NCBI RefSeq assembly: GCF_001021505.1
Contig: NZ_LDPO01000009.1
Location: 1-64,000, forward strand
DNA length: 64,000 nt
Source of the DNA: Mycolicibacter heraklionensis
GTDB taxonomy: Bacteria > Actinomycetota > Actinomycetes > Mycobacteriales > Mycobacteriaceae
Direction of reading: 5' to 3'
Positions 1 to 7,352 of this stretch are shown piece after piece. The notes beneath the pieces were generated by a model, which made no database searches, was not told where the DNA came from, and saw only the letters and a program-made list of their open reading frames with translations. The position numbers and the translations under genes are program-made. Every line of letters starts with the position of its first letter. Within the stretch, counting starts at the first letter, position 1.

Positions 1-108
1 ACACGGCCCCAACCGGAGAACGCATAAGGAAGCTGGGCAGACCAGCGGATACCTTGCGCCCACCACCGGAAAACCAAAATCAAAACCGGTCAGACCGCCA
101 GCCCCGGC

Positions 109-600
109 TCATCGGTGGATCGAGGCTAAGAGAGACTCGTAGATACCCTTTGCCGTAAGGCATCTGAAGTGCGCGTCGTTGACTTCGATCAGCTTGGCCT
201 GCTCCTGGCCAGGTCCGGTCAGACGCGGAATGGCAACGAAGAACCCTTGGAGATTAGCGTCGGTATAGCGCCCCATGACGAGCTTGCTGTGGAAGGTACC
301 GAGCATGTGCGCAGGGACAGGACTGCTGTACGCCTTGCACTCCGCAATAGCAGGGTGATTGGTTAGCCCATGTTGTGCCGAGACATCCAGTTCGATGCCA
401 TTGGCCGTGGTGTTCAGCCGGTCGCGAGTCGGCTCGTTGTAACCGTAGGTGTTGAGAAGCGAAGCCACGAAGCTCTCGAACAAGGCGCCACGCTTATTGC
501 GGGCCGCCTCATCGGATTCATCGCTAGCAAGTATTAGGACGTGCGGATCGACCACTGTTAGCGGTTGAACGTTCGGTGGAGGCATCTCGCCGTCTGTCAT
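109..600 (-). CDS. Restriction-endonuclease-fold (Mrr-like) protein, mobile-element cargo
   Basis: This 163-aa protein has the pattern of an Mrr/restriction-endonuclease-like nuclease domain. E42 lies in a helix, D72 follows a short strand, and an E87-C-K89 motif (ExK) completes a D...ExK metal site; a conserved-looking C-terminal half follows. No helicase or methyltransferase domain is fused to it. It would cut or nick DNA, but the target is unknown. I chose the ATG at 600; an ATG at 609 and longer versions are possible. A perfect inverted repeat (601-615) sits exactly over the alternative start, suggesting regulation. It is the leftmost gene visible in the integrated element and could be a defence or addiction cargo gene whose partner lies beyond the left edge. 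Fold assignment is by motif only. Confidence 0.6.
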   Translation of the reverse strand: MTDGEMPPPNVQPLTVVDPHVLILASDESDEAARNKRGALFESFVASLLNTYGYNEPTRDRLNTTANGIELDVSAQHGLTNHPAIAECKAYSSPVPAHMLGTFHSKLVMGRYTDANLQGFFVAIPRLTGPGQEQAKLIEVNDAHFRCLTAKGIYESLLASIHR

Positions 601-615
601 GCCACACATTGTGGC
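601..615. promoter_or_regulatory. Inverted repeat at the nuclease-gene start
   Basis: GCCACA and TGTGGC are perfect inverted halves separated by CAT. The site covers the alternative ATG (609-607) and abuts the chosen ATG (600). The position fits a small repressor operator; no regulator is identified. Confidence 0.4.
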
Positions 616-844
616 GAAAGGAACTACGGAGGGGTGGCATTGGGCGTTCCGTTGCTCGGGTGTCGCAAGGCAGCCCAAGGAACCGGGAGTTGCGCAGGGA
701 GGGTGGTTTCGGACTATCTCATAACTAAAGAACTGAGACACTGGCACATGATGCTATTGCAGTTCCCGAAGTCTCACGTCACAGTGTCGCATAAGTTGCC
801 TCAAAATAGCCGTTTCATATCTATCTGTTCTGCGACTTTTGAGA

Positions 845-850
845 TAGCAT
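845..850 (+). promoter_or_regulatory. Putative -10 box for the resolvase gene
   Basis: TAGCAT ends six bases before the ATG at 857, the spacing of a leaderless mycobacterial transcript. Upstream (about 822-847) the pair CTATCT/AGATAG forms a spaced inverted repeat that could be a promoter operator or part of a resolvase binding site. Confidence 0.4.
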
Positions 851-856
851 CGAATC

Positions 857-1441
857 ATGCCCGTCGCCGCTACCCCCACCGGAACGATCCTCGGCTACAT
901 GAGAGTGAGCACCGGCCATCAAAGCCTTGATCCACAGGCTGATGCGCTCACTGCCGCAGGCGTGGACCCTGACCGGCTGTACAGCGACAAGCTGACTGGC
1001 ACGAGCACTCGCGAGCAGCGCCCCGGTCTCGCAGCCCTGCTCGACTACGCCCGGCCTGGCGACACCATCACAGTGACCGGCATTGACCGTCTGGGCCGCA
1101 ACGCCGCCGAAGTTATGGCAACGATCCGCGACCTAGGACAGCGCGACATCATCATCCGATCGCTACGCGAGGGCATCGACACCAGCAACGCCACCGGCCG
1201 AATGATCGCGGGCGTACTGGCGTCGCTGGCCGAACTCGAATTGGAGCTAGGCAAAGAACGTCGCTCCGCTGCCCGTGAGGCACGGCGCGTACGCGGTCAA
1301 CACATCGGCCGACCCAAAGCGCTGGACACCGACAAGGCGGAGCTGGCGCGGCGGATGCGGGCCAGTGGGGAACCGGCGCCGGTCATCGCCAAAGCCCTCG
1401 GCGTCAGCAGGGCCACTGTTTATCGGGTGCTGGCCGACTAA
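857..1441 (+). CDS. Serine recombinase, resolvase/invertase family
   Basis: This 194-aa protein has the small serine recombinase layout. The N-terminal catalytic domain starts GYMRVST with nucleophile S18; the helix GIDRLGRNAAEV and the E-helix region around residues 115-140 follow, and a C-terminal Hin-type HTH (GVSRATVYRVL) spans about 165-192. It would cut and rejoin DNA at short res or inversion sites. It is a complete resolvase, separate from the tyrosine integrase at the other end of the element, so it may resolve multimers or flip a segment rather than integrate. A leaderless start at ATG 857 is supported by the upstream -10 box. Confidence 0.88.
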   Translation: MPVAATPTGTILGYMRVSTGHQSLDPQADALTAAGVDPDRLYSDKLTGTSTREQRPGLAALLDYARPGDTITVTGIDRLGRNAAEVMATIRDLGQRDIIIRSLREGIDTSNATGRMIAGVLASLAELELELGKERRSAAREARRVRGQHIGRPKALDTDKAELARRMRASGEPAPVIAKALGVSRATVYRVLAD

Positions 1442-1648
1442 CCGGAAACCCCGTCGGGGACGGCAGGGCTATTGGGTGCCCCCCTGGGGGGTGACCCCCG
1501 AGAAGCCCAACTCCCGCCTCGAACAGCCAGCGCCGCTTTTCTCTCTGGGAATTTGGCGCTGCAATTACTCCGACCGACAGTTTGTACGTGCCGATTTCCG
1601 TGCTCATCAACACTGACGGAACCTACTGGAAGGGCTACTCTGACCGTT
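1442..1648. other. Intergenic, small hairpins after the resolvase gene
   Basis: Two short perfect stem-loops follow the resolvase stop: CCCC-GTC-GGGG near 1450-1460 and GGGGG-TGA-CCCCC near 1486-1499. They could help transcription end but lack a T-tract. The rest shows only the promoter of the next gene. Confidence 0.3.
1636..1641 (+). promoter_or_regulatory. Putative -10 box (TACTCT) for the small membrane protein
   Basis: TACTCT is followed by seven bases and then the ATG at 1649, again the leaderless arrangement seen for the resolvase and integrase genes of the same element. Confidence 0.4.
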
Positions 1649-1999
1649 ATGGCCGAGCACCAGCACATCCACCAGCACTATCATCACATTGAACCTAAGT
1701 CGGAGGTGCCGTTCTGGCAGGTCGCGGTCCTATACATCATCCTGCTAGCAGCGATTGCGGAAGTTGCCTTCTTCATCGCAGCCCTTAACCACGGGCAGGT
1801 TTTCTGGTTCTTCTTCGTCCATTTCATGCTGTTCGGGGTACCCGCCGGCATCTACTACGGCATCAAATACCTAGTCGGCCAAGCGAGGGACAGGGCTGAC
1901 TACCGTCGCAAACTGGGCGACGACGCTCTCAAGCAGCACGACCAAGTGATGTCTGGTGACGATTCCGGTATCTACGGCAACTACCCGCCAGCCTGCTAG
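1649..1999 (+). CDS. Small two-TM membrane protein with His-rich N-terminus
   Basis: This 116-aa protein is not recognised. The N-terminus (residues 1-18) is rich in His (seven His in the first 14). Two hydrophobic segments follow (about 24-46 and 51-70), then a charged cytoplasmic-type tail. The ATG at 1649 is chosen over longer versions because the His-rich segment begins there and a -10 box lies seven bases upstream. It sits between the resolvase and the convergent replication gene of the mobile element. It could be a superinfection-exclusion or stress protein of the element, but nothing in the sequence proves a function. Confidence 0.6.
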   Translation: MAEHQHIHQHYHHIEPKSEVPFWQVAVLYIILLAAIAEVAFFIAALNHGQVFWFFFVHFMLFGVPAGIYYGIKYLVGQARDRADYRRKLGDDALKQHDQVMSGDDSGIYGNYPPAC

Positions 2000-2005
2000 C
2001 GCCCG

Positions 2006-3580
2006 CTACGAAAATGGTGAGCTAGTGATCGACCAAGTAGTCCGACCATTGCCTTTTCGGCCAGCGACTGCTACAGCATGATGCTTGCTGGCATTGACGG
2101 CGATGTTGTTTCTGTTGTATCCAGCTGCCTCACCGGCCTTGAAAACATCAGATGACTCAACGATCGAGTGGCCGGCCGCCCGTAGCTCAGCGACATATTG
2201 ATCAAGCCACTTTGCACATGACACCTTGTTGCGTTTGGAACCCGGCGGCATACGCGGCTCTGGGTCGGTGATGTTGCTAGGCGGGTCACCGTGACCGCCC
2301 TGGTCACCGTTGTTGACCTGCGAATATCGGGGGTGACCGCCCTGGTCACCGTGACCACTGAGCTTATAGCGCCAGCCAGATTGCTCGCCCCGTACTCTAG
2401 TTACCTGTCCATCGTCGATAAGCATTCCTATTGCTTGGTCGAACAGAGCGCGCTTCTCCGGTCTTCCCAGCCTGCGCCGGAGGTCACTGCCAGACTGTTC
2501 CCCGGTTCGTTCAAGCGCTCCGATAAGGCTGCTTTTGACGGTTTCTAGACGGTGCTCCTCGTAGTGCTCGTCGCGCGTAGCGCGGGTATATGCCTGGTCC
2601 CTTATCCTTGCTTTGTTGGCGATCTTGGCGTGATCGAGAAGCATCTGGCGGGTGGCGTCGGACACCTGCATAACCATCGCGGACAGGTTCCAGTCTTGCT
2701 CGGAGACAACCGAGCGCTGATGCATTACCGCCAAGAGTGCAGCGACCTTGCATCGAGTTAGCATCCAATGCCCGTCCAGCGCTTCGCCGTTGCCACGTTG
2801 GCGAGCTAGGTGTGCGGCGATGATCGTGTCAGCGACCTCGGACGGTCCATAGCCAATCTCCACCACCCCGTCGATTGCGGGCGTCCACGTCGGCATGCTG
2901 GTGTCCAGCGGGTCGGGGTCTGCGCTGCCCTTAGCGGGCATATCCGGGTCGGTAGTCGGAGCCCACAGAAATCGTTGCGGCAAGCCGCCAGTCGTGTCAT
3001 TGAAAATGACGCCAGTGTGGCCCGGCTGTGCACCAATGGATAGGCATCCGCGATAGGAGTGGGCTGGGACATGGCGACTGTTGCCCTTCGTGGCGTTGGT
3101 AGAGCCCAATAGCTCGCCCATTGCAAAGGCCTTCATCGTGCCCAAGATGGTGGAGCCCTGGCGGATGGCACTCCCAGTGAGAATGTCGATTTCGGAACAG
3201 TTGAAGATCACGGGGGCGATAGGTTCACCGTCTCCGTCCGGTTTGGCTGACGGCATGAAGGTCGCCGCGAAACCCTCGCCCGATCCGATGGGCAACTCGG
3301 TGATCGATGTTGGCCAGGCGAGGCGACCGACCTGGTCACTGATTCCTTTGCCGCCGCCAGATGGTGACACGAAAGCACATAGCAGGTTCAGCGAGGCACG
3401 ACCGCCGATCACAGCGGGCAACTGTACGTGTGGGCCGACGCTGGCGGCAACGCGAATTAGAACGGCAAAGAACACTGCCCATGGCGCAGCGTAGCGGGCT
3501 CGTGCCCATAGATAGATTTTTTGGAGCTGTTTGGACTCAGATCCGATAAAAAACTTCTCGGTCAGATTTGGGTCGATCAT
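2006..3580 (-). CDS. P-loop replication-type protein (DUF3987-like) of the integrated element
   Basis: This 524-aa protein has an N-terminal region resembling DUF3987/primase-helicase-like proteins of actinobacterial phages and satellites. A Walker-A-like loop (PSGGGKG) lies near residues 74-80. A helical region follows, then a winged-helix-like segment (DLRRRLGRPEKRALFDQAIGM) near 370. The C-terminal tail, about residues 400-524, includes two Gly/Asp/Gln-rich repeats (GDQGGH type). It probably acts in replication of the excised element. The start at 3580 overlaps the stop of the excisionase gene (TGATG), so the two are translationally coupled; an in-frame ATG at 3616 is less likely. Family assignment is tentative. 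Confidence 0.6.
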   Translation of the reverse strand: MIDPNLTEKFFIGSESKQLQKIYLWARARYAAPWAVFFAVLIRVAASVGPHVQLPAVIGGRASLNLLCAFVSPSGGGKGISDQVGRLAWPTSITELPIGSGEGFAATFMPSAKPDGDGEPIAPVIFNCSEIDILTGSAIRQGSTILGTMKAFAMGELLGSTNATKGNSRHVPAHSYRGCLSIGAQPGHTGVIFNDTTGGLPQRFLWAPTTDPDMPAKGSADPDPLDTSMPTWTPAIDGVVEIGYGPSEVADTIIAAHLARQRGNGEALDGHWMLTRCKVAALLAVMHQRSVVSEQDWNLSAMVMQVSDATRQMLLDHAKIANKARIRDQAYTRATRDEHYEEHRLETVKSSLIGALERTGEQSGSDLRRRLGRPEKRALFDQAIGMLIDDGQVTRVRGEQSGWRYKLSGHGDQGGHPRYSQVNNGDQGGHGDPPSNITDPEPRMPPGSKRNKVSCAKWLDQYVAELRAAGHSIVESSDVFKAGEAAGYNRNNIAVNASKHHAVAVAGRKGNGRTTWSITSSPFS

Positions 3581-3771
3581 CAGGCGCCCATCCCGACGAA
3601 CATCGATTCGAACCATGCTTCAATATCGGCGCGCCTCCAGACACGCCGCCGGCCAATCTTCGCAGATGCTGGAAGCTGGCCTAGCCGCTCCCAATAGCGA
3701 ATTGTGTCAATGCTTCGCCCGCTGTACTCAGCTATACCAGCAGCGTCAATAAATACACCGTATTCGGACAT
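3580..3771 (-). CDS. Excisionase / AlpA-MerR-type HTH protein
   Basis: This 63-aa protein is a single winged helix-turn-helix of the Xis/AlpA type. It contains IAEYSGRSIDTIRYWERLGQLP as the recognition unit and the typical ending RRVWRRADIEAWFES. Such proteins bend DNA at att sites to direct excision or activate element genes. It starts at ATG 3771 and overlaps the downstream replication gene by one base. It is transcribed in the same direction as the integrase but separated from it by 346 bp. Confidence 0.8.
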   Translation of the reverse strand: MSEYGVFIDAAGIAEYSGRSIDTIRYWERLGQLPASAKIGRRRVWRRADIEAWFESMFVGMGA

Positions 3772-4117
3772 ATCTACCCCTTGTGGGCAGCACAATTAGA
3801 CCCTTGTGCAGTTTGGGATACCGGCGCGATATTGCGCTACTGGACGCGGGTCGTATGTCCGACGATTTCTTTTGCTGCCTGCGTCCACTCGGCTGTAGCC
3901 AACAGTAGCAGTTGGTGGACGGCGCTCCCAAGCTTTTTAGGGTGACAATTTTGTCCATTGCTGGAATCGTCACCCAGACGCCTAGTACGCCCGCACCCCC
4001 GCGTATATCGAGGCCGCCAGGTCTTCAAAGCCATCGGGCTGCCGTGTGGCTATACACGTTCGTCGTGGTTGCGGCATTGCGGTGTCCCAACAGCTCGGAT
4101 CTACGACTCAGGGCCGT
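3772..4117. other. 346-bp control region between integrase and excisionase genes
   Basis: I see no convincing gene here; the short reading frames have no family features. It must contain the promoter for the excisionase/replication pair. The clearest structure is a spaced inverted repeat at 3940-3975. Confidence 0.4.
3940..3975. repeat. Spaced inverted repeat GGGTGAC ... GTCACCC
   Basis: Perfect 7-bp halves (3940-3946 and 3969-3975) are separated by 22 bp of AT-richer sequence, upstream of the excisionase gene. Arm length and spacing fit either a two-site operator or a replication or att accessory site. Confidence 0.4.
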
Positions 4118-5344
4118 TTACCTGAGCACTGAGTCGATCGCATCCCGCGTCCGGTCGTCTGAATCAGGCCATAGGTGCGAATAGGTATCCAACGTCTCTG
4201 AGGCCGACGCATGACCCAGGCGGGCCTGCACCGTCTTGACAGACTCCCCGTACCGGATCAGCAGGCTTGCGTAGTAGTGCCTCAAAGTATGTAGGCCGCT
4301 GCGCGGCGGTAGCTTCGCAACTTGCGCCGCCCTGGTCCAGTGGTAACCGAACGTCGAGCGAGGTATGGGTTTGCTTCCCCAGGTGAACACCAAGCCATCG
4401 TGTCCAGGCGGAAACTGTGTCAGATGTTCCTTGAGCGCCGCCACAATGACATCCGGTAACGGGATCGTTCGATAGCTCGCCCGCGTTTTCAGCGGCCCCA
4501 ACTTCGGAGGATTCCCCCGGCCAAGTTGCTGGTCCACCTTCACTGTGCCGCTACGGTCGCCTGACTTCTCGGGCAGATACAGCCGGTCTACAACCAGGCC
4601 GAAGCACTCCCCTTGCCTCATCCCGGTACCAGCGGCGAACGTCGCCAACGCTTGCAGCTCAGTAGGCAACTCGCTCCGCACGATCTCGAATTGTTCAGTC
4701 GTCGGAGGCACAACCCTTTTAGGTTCCGCTTTCGGGAGCTTGGTGCCGTCGCACGGATTGGACGCAATGCACTTGTCGCGCACCGCATCCCTGAGTATGC
4801 CGAACACGATGCCGTGCACGACCGCGACACTCGACGGTGCCAGCGCAACGCCGGCAATCCAAGCCTGTATCTCGCTCGGGAGGATGGCAGATAGCGGGCG
4901 GTCACCAAGCACGGGATACGCGTGGAGCCGTAAGCGGCTCTCTACGTGTTCCGCTGAGCTGTCCCGATGAACCTGGCGCTTTCGCCACGCCTCCGCGTAG
5001 TCACGGAAGGTGACCTGACCCGCAGCGGGATCGATGTAGCTGCCGGTGTGCAAATCGGAACCAACTTGCTTCAGGTGCTTGTCGGCGTCAGCGCGCTTGT
5101 CATAGGACGCCGTGAGTTCCTTCCCCGTTGGATCGACCCATCGGACGCGCCAGCGCCTGCCCTTGCCATGGAGCTTGGTGCACACCACGCTGCCAGGAAT
5201 TTTGAAGTGGGCGCGTTCGGTGCACCACAGCGGTCCGTCGGCGTTGTCAGCCGGATAGAACACCTGCTCACCCCTGCGGGGTGCCCGGTGCCACTGATCC
5301 TCTACGCCCGCCCGTTCGGAGCGTTTGATGGCCGGTGCGCTCAT
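4118..5344 (-). CDS. Tyrosine recombinase / phage-type integrase
   Basis: This 408-aa integrase has an N-terminal extension (1-50), an AP2-like arm-binding segment (about 55-105), a SAM-like core-binding domain (112-195) and the catalytic domain (215-400). The catalytic set is visible: R243 (GMRQGE), K287, H352 and R355 (HTLRHYYAS), H378 (LGHAS) and Y388 (TLDTYSHLW). It is therefore probably active. The ATG at 5344 is preferred over one at 5389 because a -10 box (TACGAT) lies seven bases upstream. The gene's 5' end faces the 3' end of rnpB only about 80 bp away, which points to rnpB as attachment site. Confidence 0.93.
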   Translation of the reverse strand: MSAPAIKRSERAGVEDQWHRAPRRGEQVFYPADNADGPLWCTERAHFKIPGSVVCTKLHGKGRRWRVRWVDPTGKELTASYDKRADADKHLKQVGSDLHTGSYIDPAAGQVTFRDYAEAWRKRQVHRDSSAEHVESRLRLHAYPVLGDRPLSAILPSEIQAWIAGVALAPSSVAVVHGIVFGILRDAVRDKCIASNPCDGTKLPKAEPKRVVPPTTEQFEIVRSELPTELQALATFAAGTGMRQGECFGLVVDRLYLPEKSGDRSGTVKVDQQLGRGNPPKLGPLKTRASYRTIPLPDVIVAALKEHLTQFPPGHDGLVFTWGSKPIPRSTFGYHWTRAAQVAKLPPRSGLHTLRHYYASLLIRYGESVKTVQARLGHASASETLDTYSHLWPDSDDRTRDAIDSVLR

Positions 5345-5351
5345 GGCTCGG

Positions 5352-5357
5352 ATCGTA
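5352..5357 (-). promoter_or_regulatory. -10 box (TACGAT) of the integrase gene
   Basis: On the minus strand TACGAT is followed by seven bases and the ATG at 5344, so the integrase mRNA is probably leaderless. No good -35 is visible. Confidence 0.45.
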
Positions 5358-5364
5358 CGCTGCC

Positions 5365-5383
5365 CTGCGTAGTCACTGCGTAG
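5365..5383. repeat. Tandem direct repeat CTGCGTAG x2 upstream of int
   Basis: Two perfect 8-bp copies (5365-5372 and 5376-5383) are 11 bp apart start to start, about one helical turn. They lie directly upstream of the integrase -10 box and next to the presumed att site. This is typical placement for integrase arm sites, Xis sites or a repressor operator. Confidence 0.5.
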
Positions 5384-5427
5384 CAGCAAGGCTCAGCGGG
5401 AGCATACTGCCTGGTAAACGCAGGAGG

Positions 5428-5821
<394 letters not shown>

Positions 5822-5828
5822 GCTGATC

Positions 5829-5834
5829 ACCGTA
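5829..5834 (-). promoter_or_regulatory. Putative -10 box (TACGGT) of rnpB
   Basis: On the minus strand TACGGT is followed by seven bases and then the first base of the P1 helix of rnpB. The box lies between the stop codon of the CAP gene and the RNA, so any -35 must lie inside that coding sequence. I see no consensus -35. Confidence 0.4.
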
Positions 5835-6326
5835 CTACGCAGTGCCCCGCAATGCCGCACCGTAAACGGCGACCACCACGGATCGGTCGGGGCTGTTCTC
5901 CGACCACACGCCGATCGCGGTGTTGGCGCAGTCGGACATGATCGCGAAATCCGCGGGGTTGTAATACCACCGGTTGAGGATCTCGATGCCGCTGATGGCC
6001 ACCGCAGGGTTGATCGCCACGGTTTCGGCCACCGTCCCCGGAAAGCCGGCGGCCTGCGCGCGGGTCTGCGGCGTGGAACCGTCGGACCCGAGGTCGCCGT
6101 CTAGATCGCGATGTCCCAGAACGTCTTTGGCGTGCCATTCGGCGGCAAGCACCAGCCGGGGATCCACCATCACCTTCTCGGCGCAGCCGGCCTGGTGGTG
6201 GATCGTGTAGACGTTGGTCACGACGCTGTCGTTGAGACGCGAGTTGTCGGCACCGGCGGCAGGCAGCGCCCCCGCGCCGGCAATCATGATCGCCAGCAGC
6301 GCCGCACGGCGCACATCAATTCCCAT
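5835..6326 (-). CDS. Secreted CAP-domain (SCP-like) protein at the end of the mce operon
   Basis: This 163-aa protein has an N-terminal signal peptide (hydrophobic run about 9-26, ending AGA). A short CAP/SCP domain follows, with LNDSVVTNVYTIHHQAGC, a DGSTPQTRAQAAGF segment, an AETV motif and a YNP motif typical of the family. The exact ligand is unknown; CAP proteins often bind lipids or act extracellularly. It starts at ATG 6326, 13 bp after the last Mce-associated gene and in the same direction, so it is the distal gene of the mce operon. Its 3' end carries or adjoins the rnpB promoter. Confidence 0.75.
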   Translation of the reverse strand: MGIDVRRAALLAIMIAGAGALPAAGADNSRLNDSVVTNVYTIHHQAGCAEKVMVDPRLVLAAEWHAKDVLGHRDLDGDLGSDGSTPQTRAQAAGFPGTVAETVAINPAVAISGIEILNRWYYNPADFAIMSDCANTAIGVWSENSPDRSVVVAVYGAALRGTA

Positions 6327-6339
6327 CTGGCACCTAGCC

Positions 6340-6849
6340 CTACACCGGGTCGAACTGCGAGACCAGCCATCGGCCACCGACTTTGTCCAAGGTGACCCGG
6401 ACACTCGAGGCGGTCGTGGTGGGCGGCCCATTGCCGATCGTGGTCGCCTGGTCGACGAAGAGCAGCACCACCGCATGGCGCGCACTCGCGCTCACCGATG
6501 ACGCCGCGGGCACCGTCACCACCGTCGAAATGTGCTGCTGTTTGGCACCGGGTGCGACGACTTCTTTGATCAGTTGGGTGTACTCGTCGCGGAAGGCGCC
6601 GGTCATGCCGTCGGCGGCCGCCGCCGACGCGCTGTCGACGGTCTCCGGGCGGTACGACAGCATCGCGATGGTGGCATCGGTCGCGGTCTGTACCGACTGC
6701 GCCGCTGCCTGCTGCGCCACCCGCGCCGAGACGTCCTGCCAACGGAAGTAGCCGGCCGCTATCGCAAGCGTCAGGACCACGCCCGGGAGCAGAGCTACTA
6801 ACGCCAAGCGCCGCAGAACAGTTCTCGACACGGTGAAAGCCCCGCTCAC
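6340..6849 (-). CDS. Mce-associated membrane protein
   Basis: This 169-aa protein has a single TM helix near the N-terminus (about 15-35) and an extracytoplasmic domain of the Mce-associated/VirB8-like type (DATIAMLSYRPETVD ... LDKVGGRWLVSQFDPV). The ending GGRWLVSQFDPV is characteristic of the family. These proteins are thought to stabilise Mce lipid transporters. The GTG start overlaps the stop of the preceding gene (GTGA). Confidence 0.85.
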   Translation of the reverse strand: MSGAFTVSRTVLRRLALVALLPGVVLTLAIAAGYFRWQDVSARVAQQAAAQSVQTATDATIAMLSYRPETVDSASAAAADGMTGAFRDEYTQLIKEVVAPGAKQQHISTVVTVPAASSVSASARHAVVLLFVDQATTIGNGPPTTTASSVRVTLDKVGGRWLVSQFDPV

Positions 6850-7352
6850 TGAACGAACGCGATGTTGGACACTTTGGGGCCGTCGCCGGTGCGTTGCAGG
6901 CTGATTCGCATCCGCCAGCGGCGCGGCTCCGGTTGGACAGCCCCGGCAATCGTGGTGCGCACCGAGACCGCCAGCAACACGTCGGCCCGGTCGCCGTCCA
7001 CCGATTCCAATCCGGCTTCGGTGACGGTGCCTTCCGACTCCGAGTGGGCCTGCTTGACGACGTCGACGAAGGGCCGGGATCGCTGGCTGAAGTCGTCGCG
7101 GAACTCCCCGGTCGTCGAATCGATGATGCGCTGCACATCGGCGTCGGCCTGCGCGTAGCTGATCGTCGTCAGGTTGATCGCCGCTTGGCGGGCCACCTGG
7201 ACGTAGCTCTCACGCTGCTCCTGCGCCTGCTGGATGTGGTGGTCGCGGTAGCCGAGCCAGCCGACCGCACCGGCCAGCGCCACCACGGCCAGGATCGCGC
7301 CTGCGGCCACTCGGCGTTCTATTCGCCCGGGGGCAGCAACATCGTCTGCCAT
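6846..7352 (-). CDS. Mce-associated membrane protein
   Basis: This 168-aa protein has one TM helix (about 14-34) and an extracytoplasmic domain that parallels the neighbouring Mce-associated protein: INLTTISYAQADADVQRIIDSTTGEFRDDF and a C-terminal RWRMRISLQRTGDGPKVSNIAFV. The ATG at 7352 lies inside the end of mceF (34-bp overlap) and gives the expected short cytoplasmic N-terminus. It probably works with its neighbour in the Mce complex. Confidence 0.85.
   Translation of the reverse strand: MADDVAAPGRIERRVAAGAILAVVALAGAVGWLGYRDHHIQQAQEQRESYVQVARQAAINLTTISYAQADADVQRIIDSTTGEFRDDFSQRSRPFVDVVKQAHSESEGTVTEAGLESVDGDRADVLLAVSVRTTIAGAVQPEPRRWRMRISLQRTGDGPKVSNIAFVQ

Noticed and set aside
1..108. Partial gene entering from the left edge on the minus strand
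   Set aside because: A short open frame reaches the edge but is too short to judge.
1449..1499. Strong rho-independent terminator after the resolvase
   Set aside because: The hairpins have 3-nt loops and 4-5 bp stems with no T-tract, so only weak terminator potential is claimed.
3837..4184. Short frames on both strands in the integrase-excisionase gap
   Set aside because: No ribosome sites, no domain-like sequence and they overlap each other; treated as non-coding control DNA.
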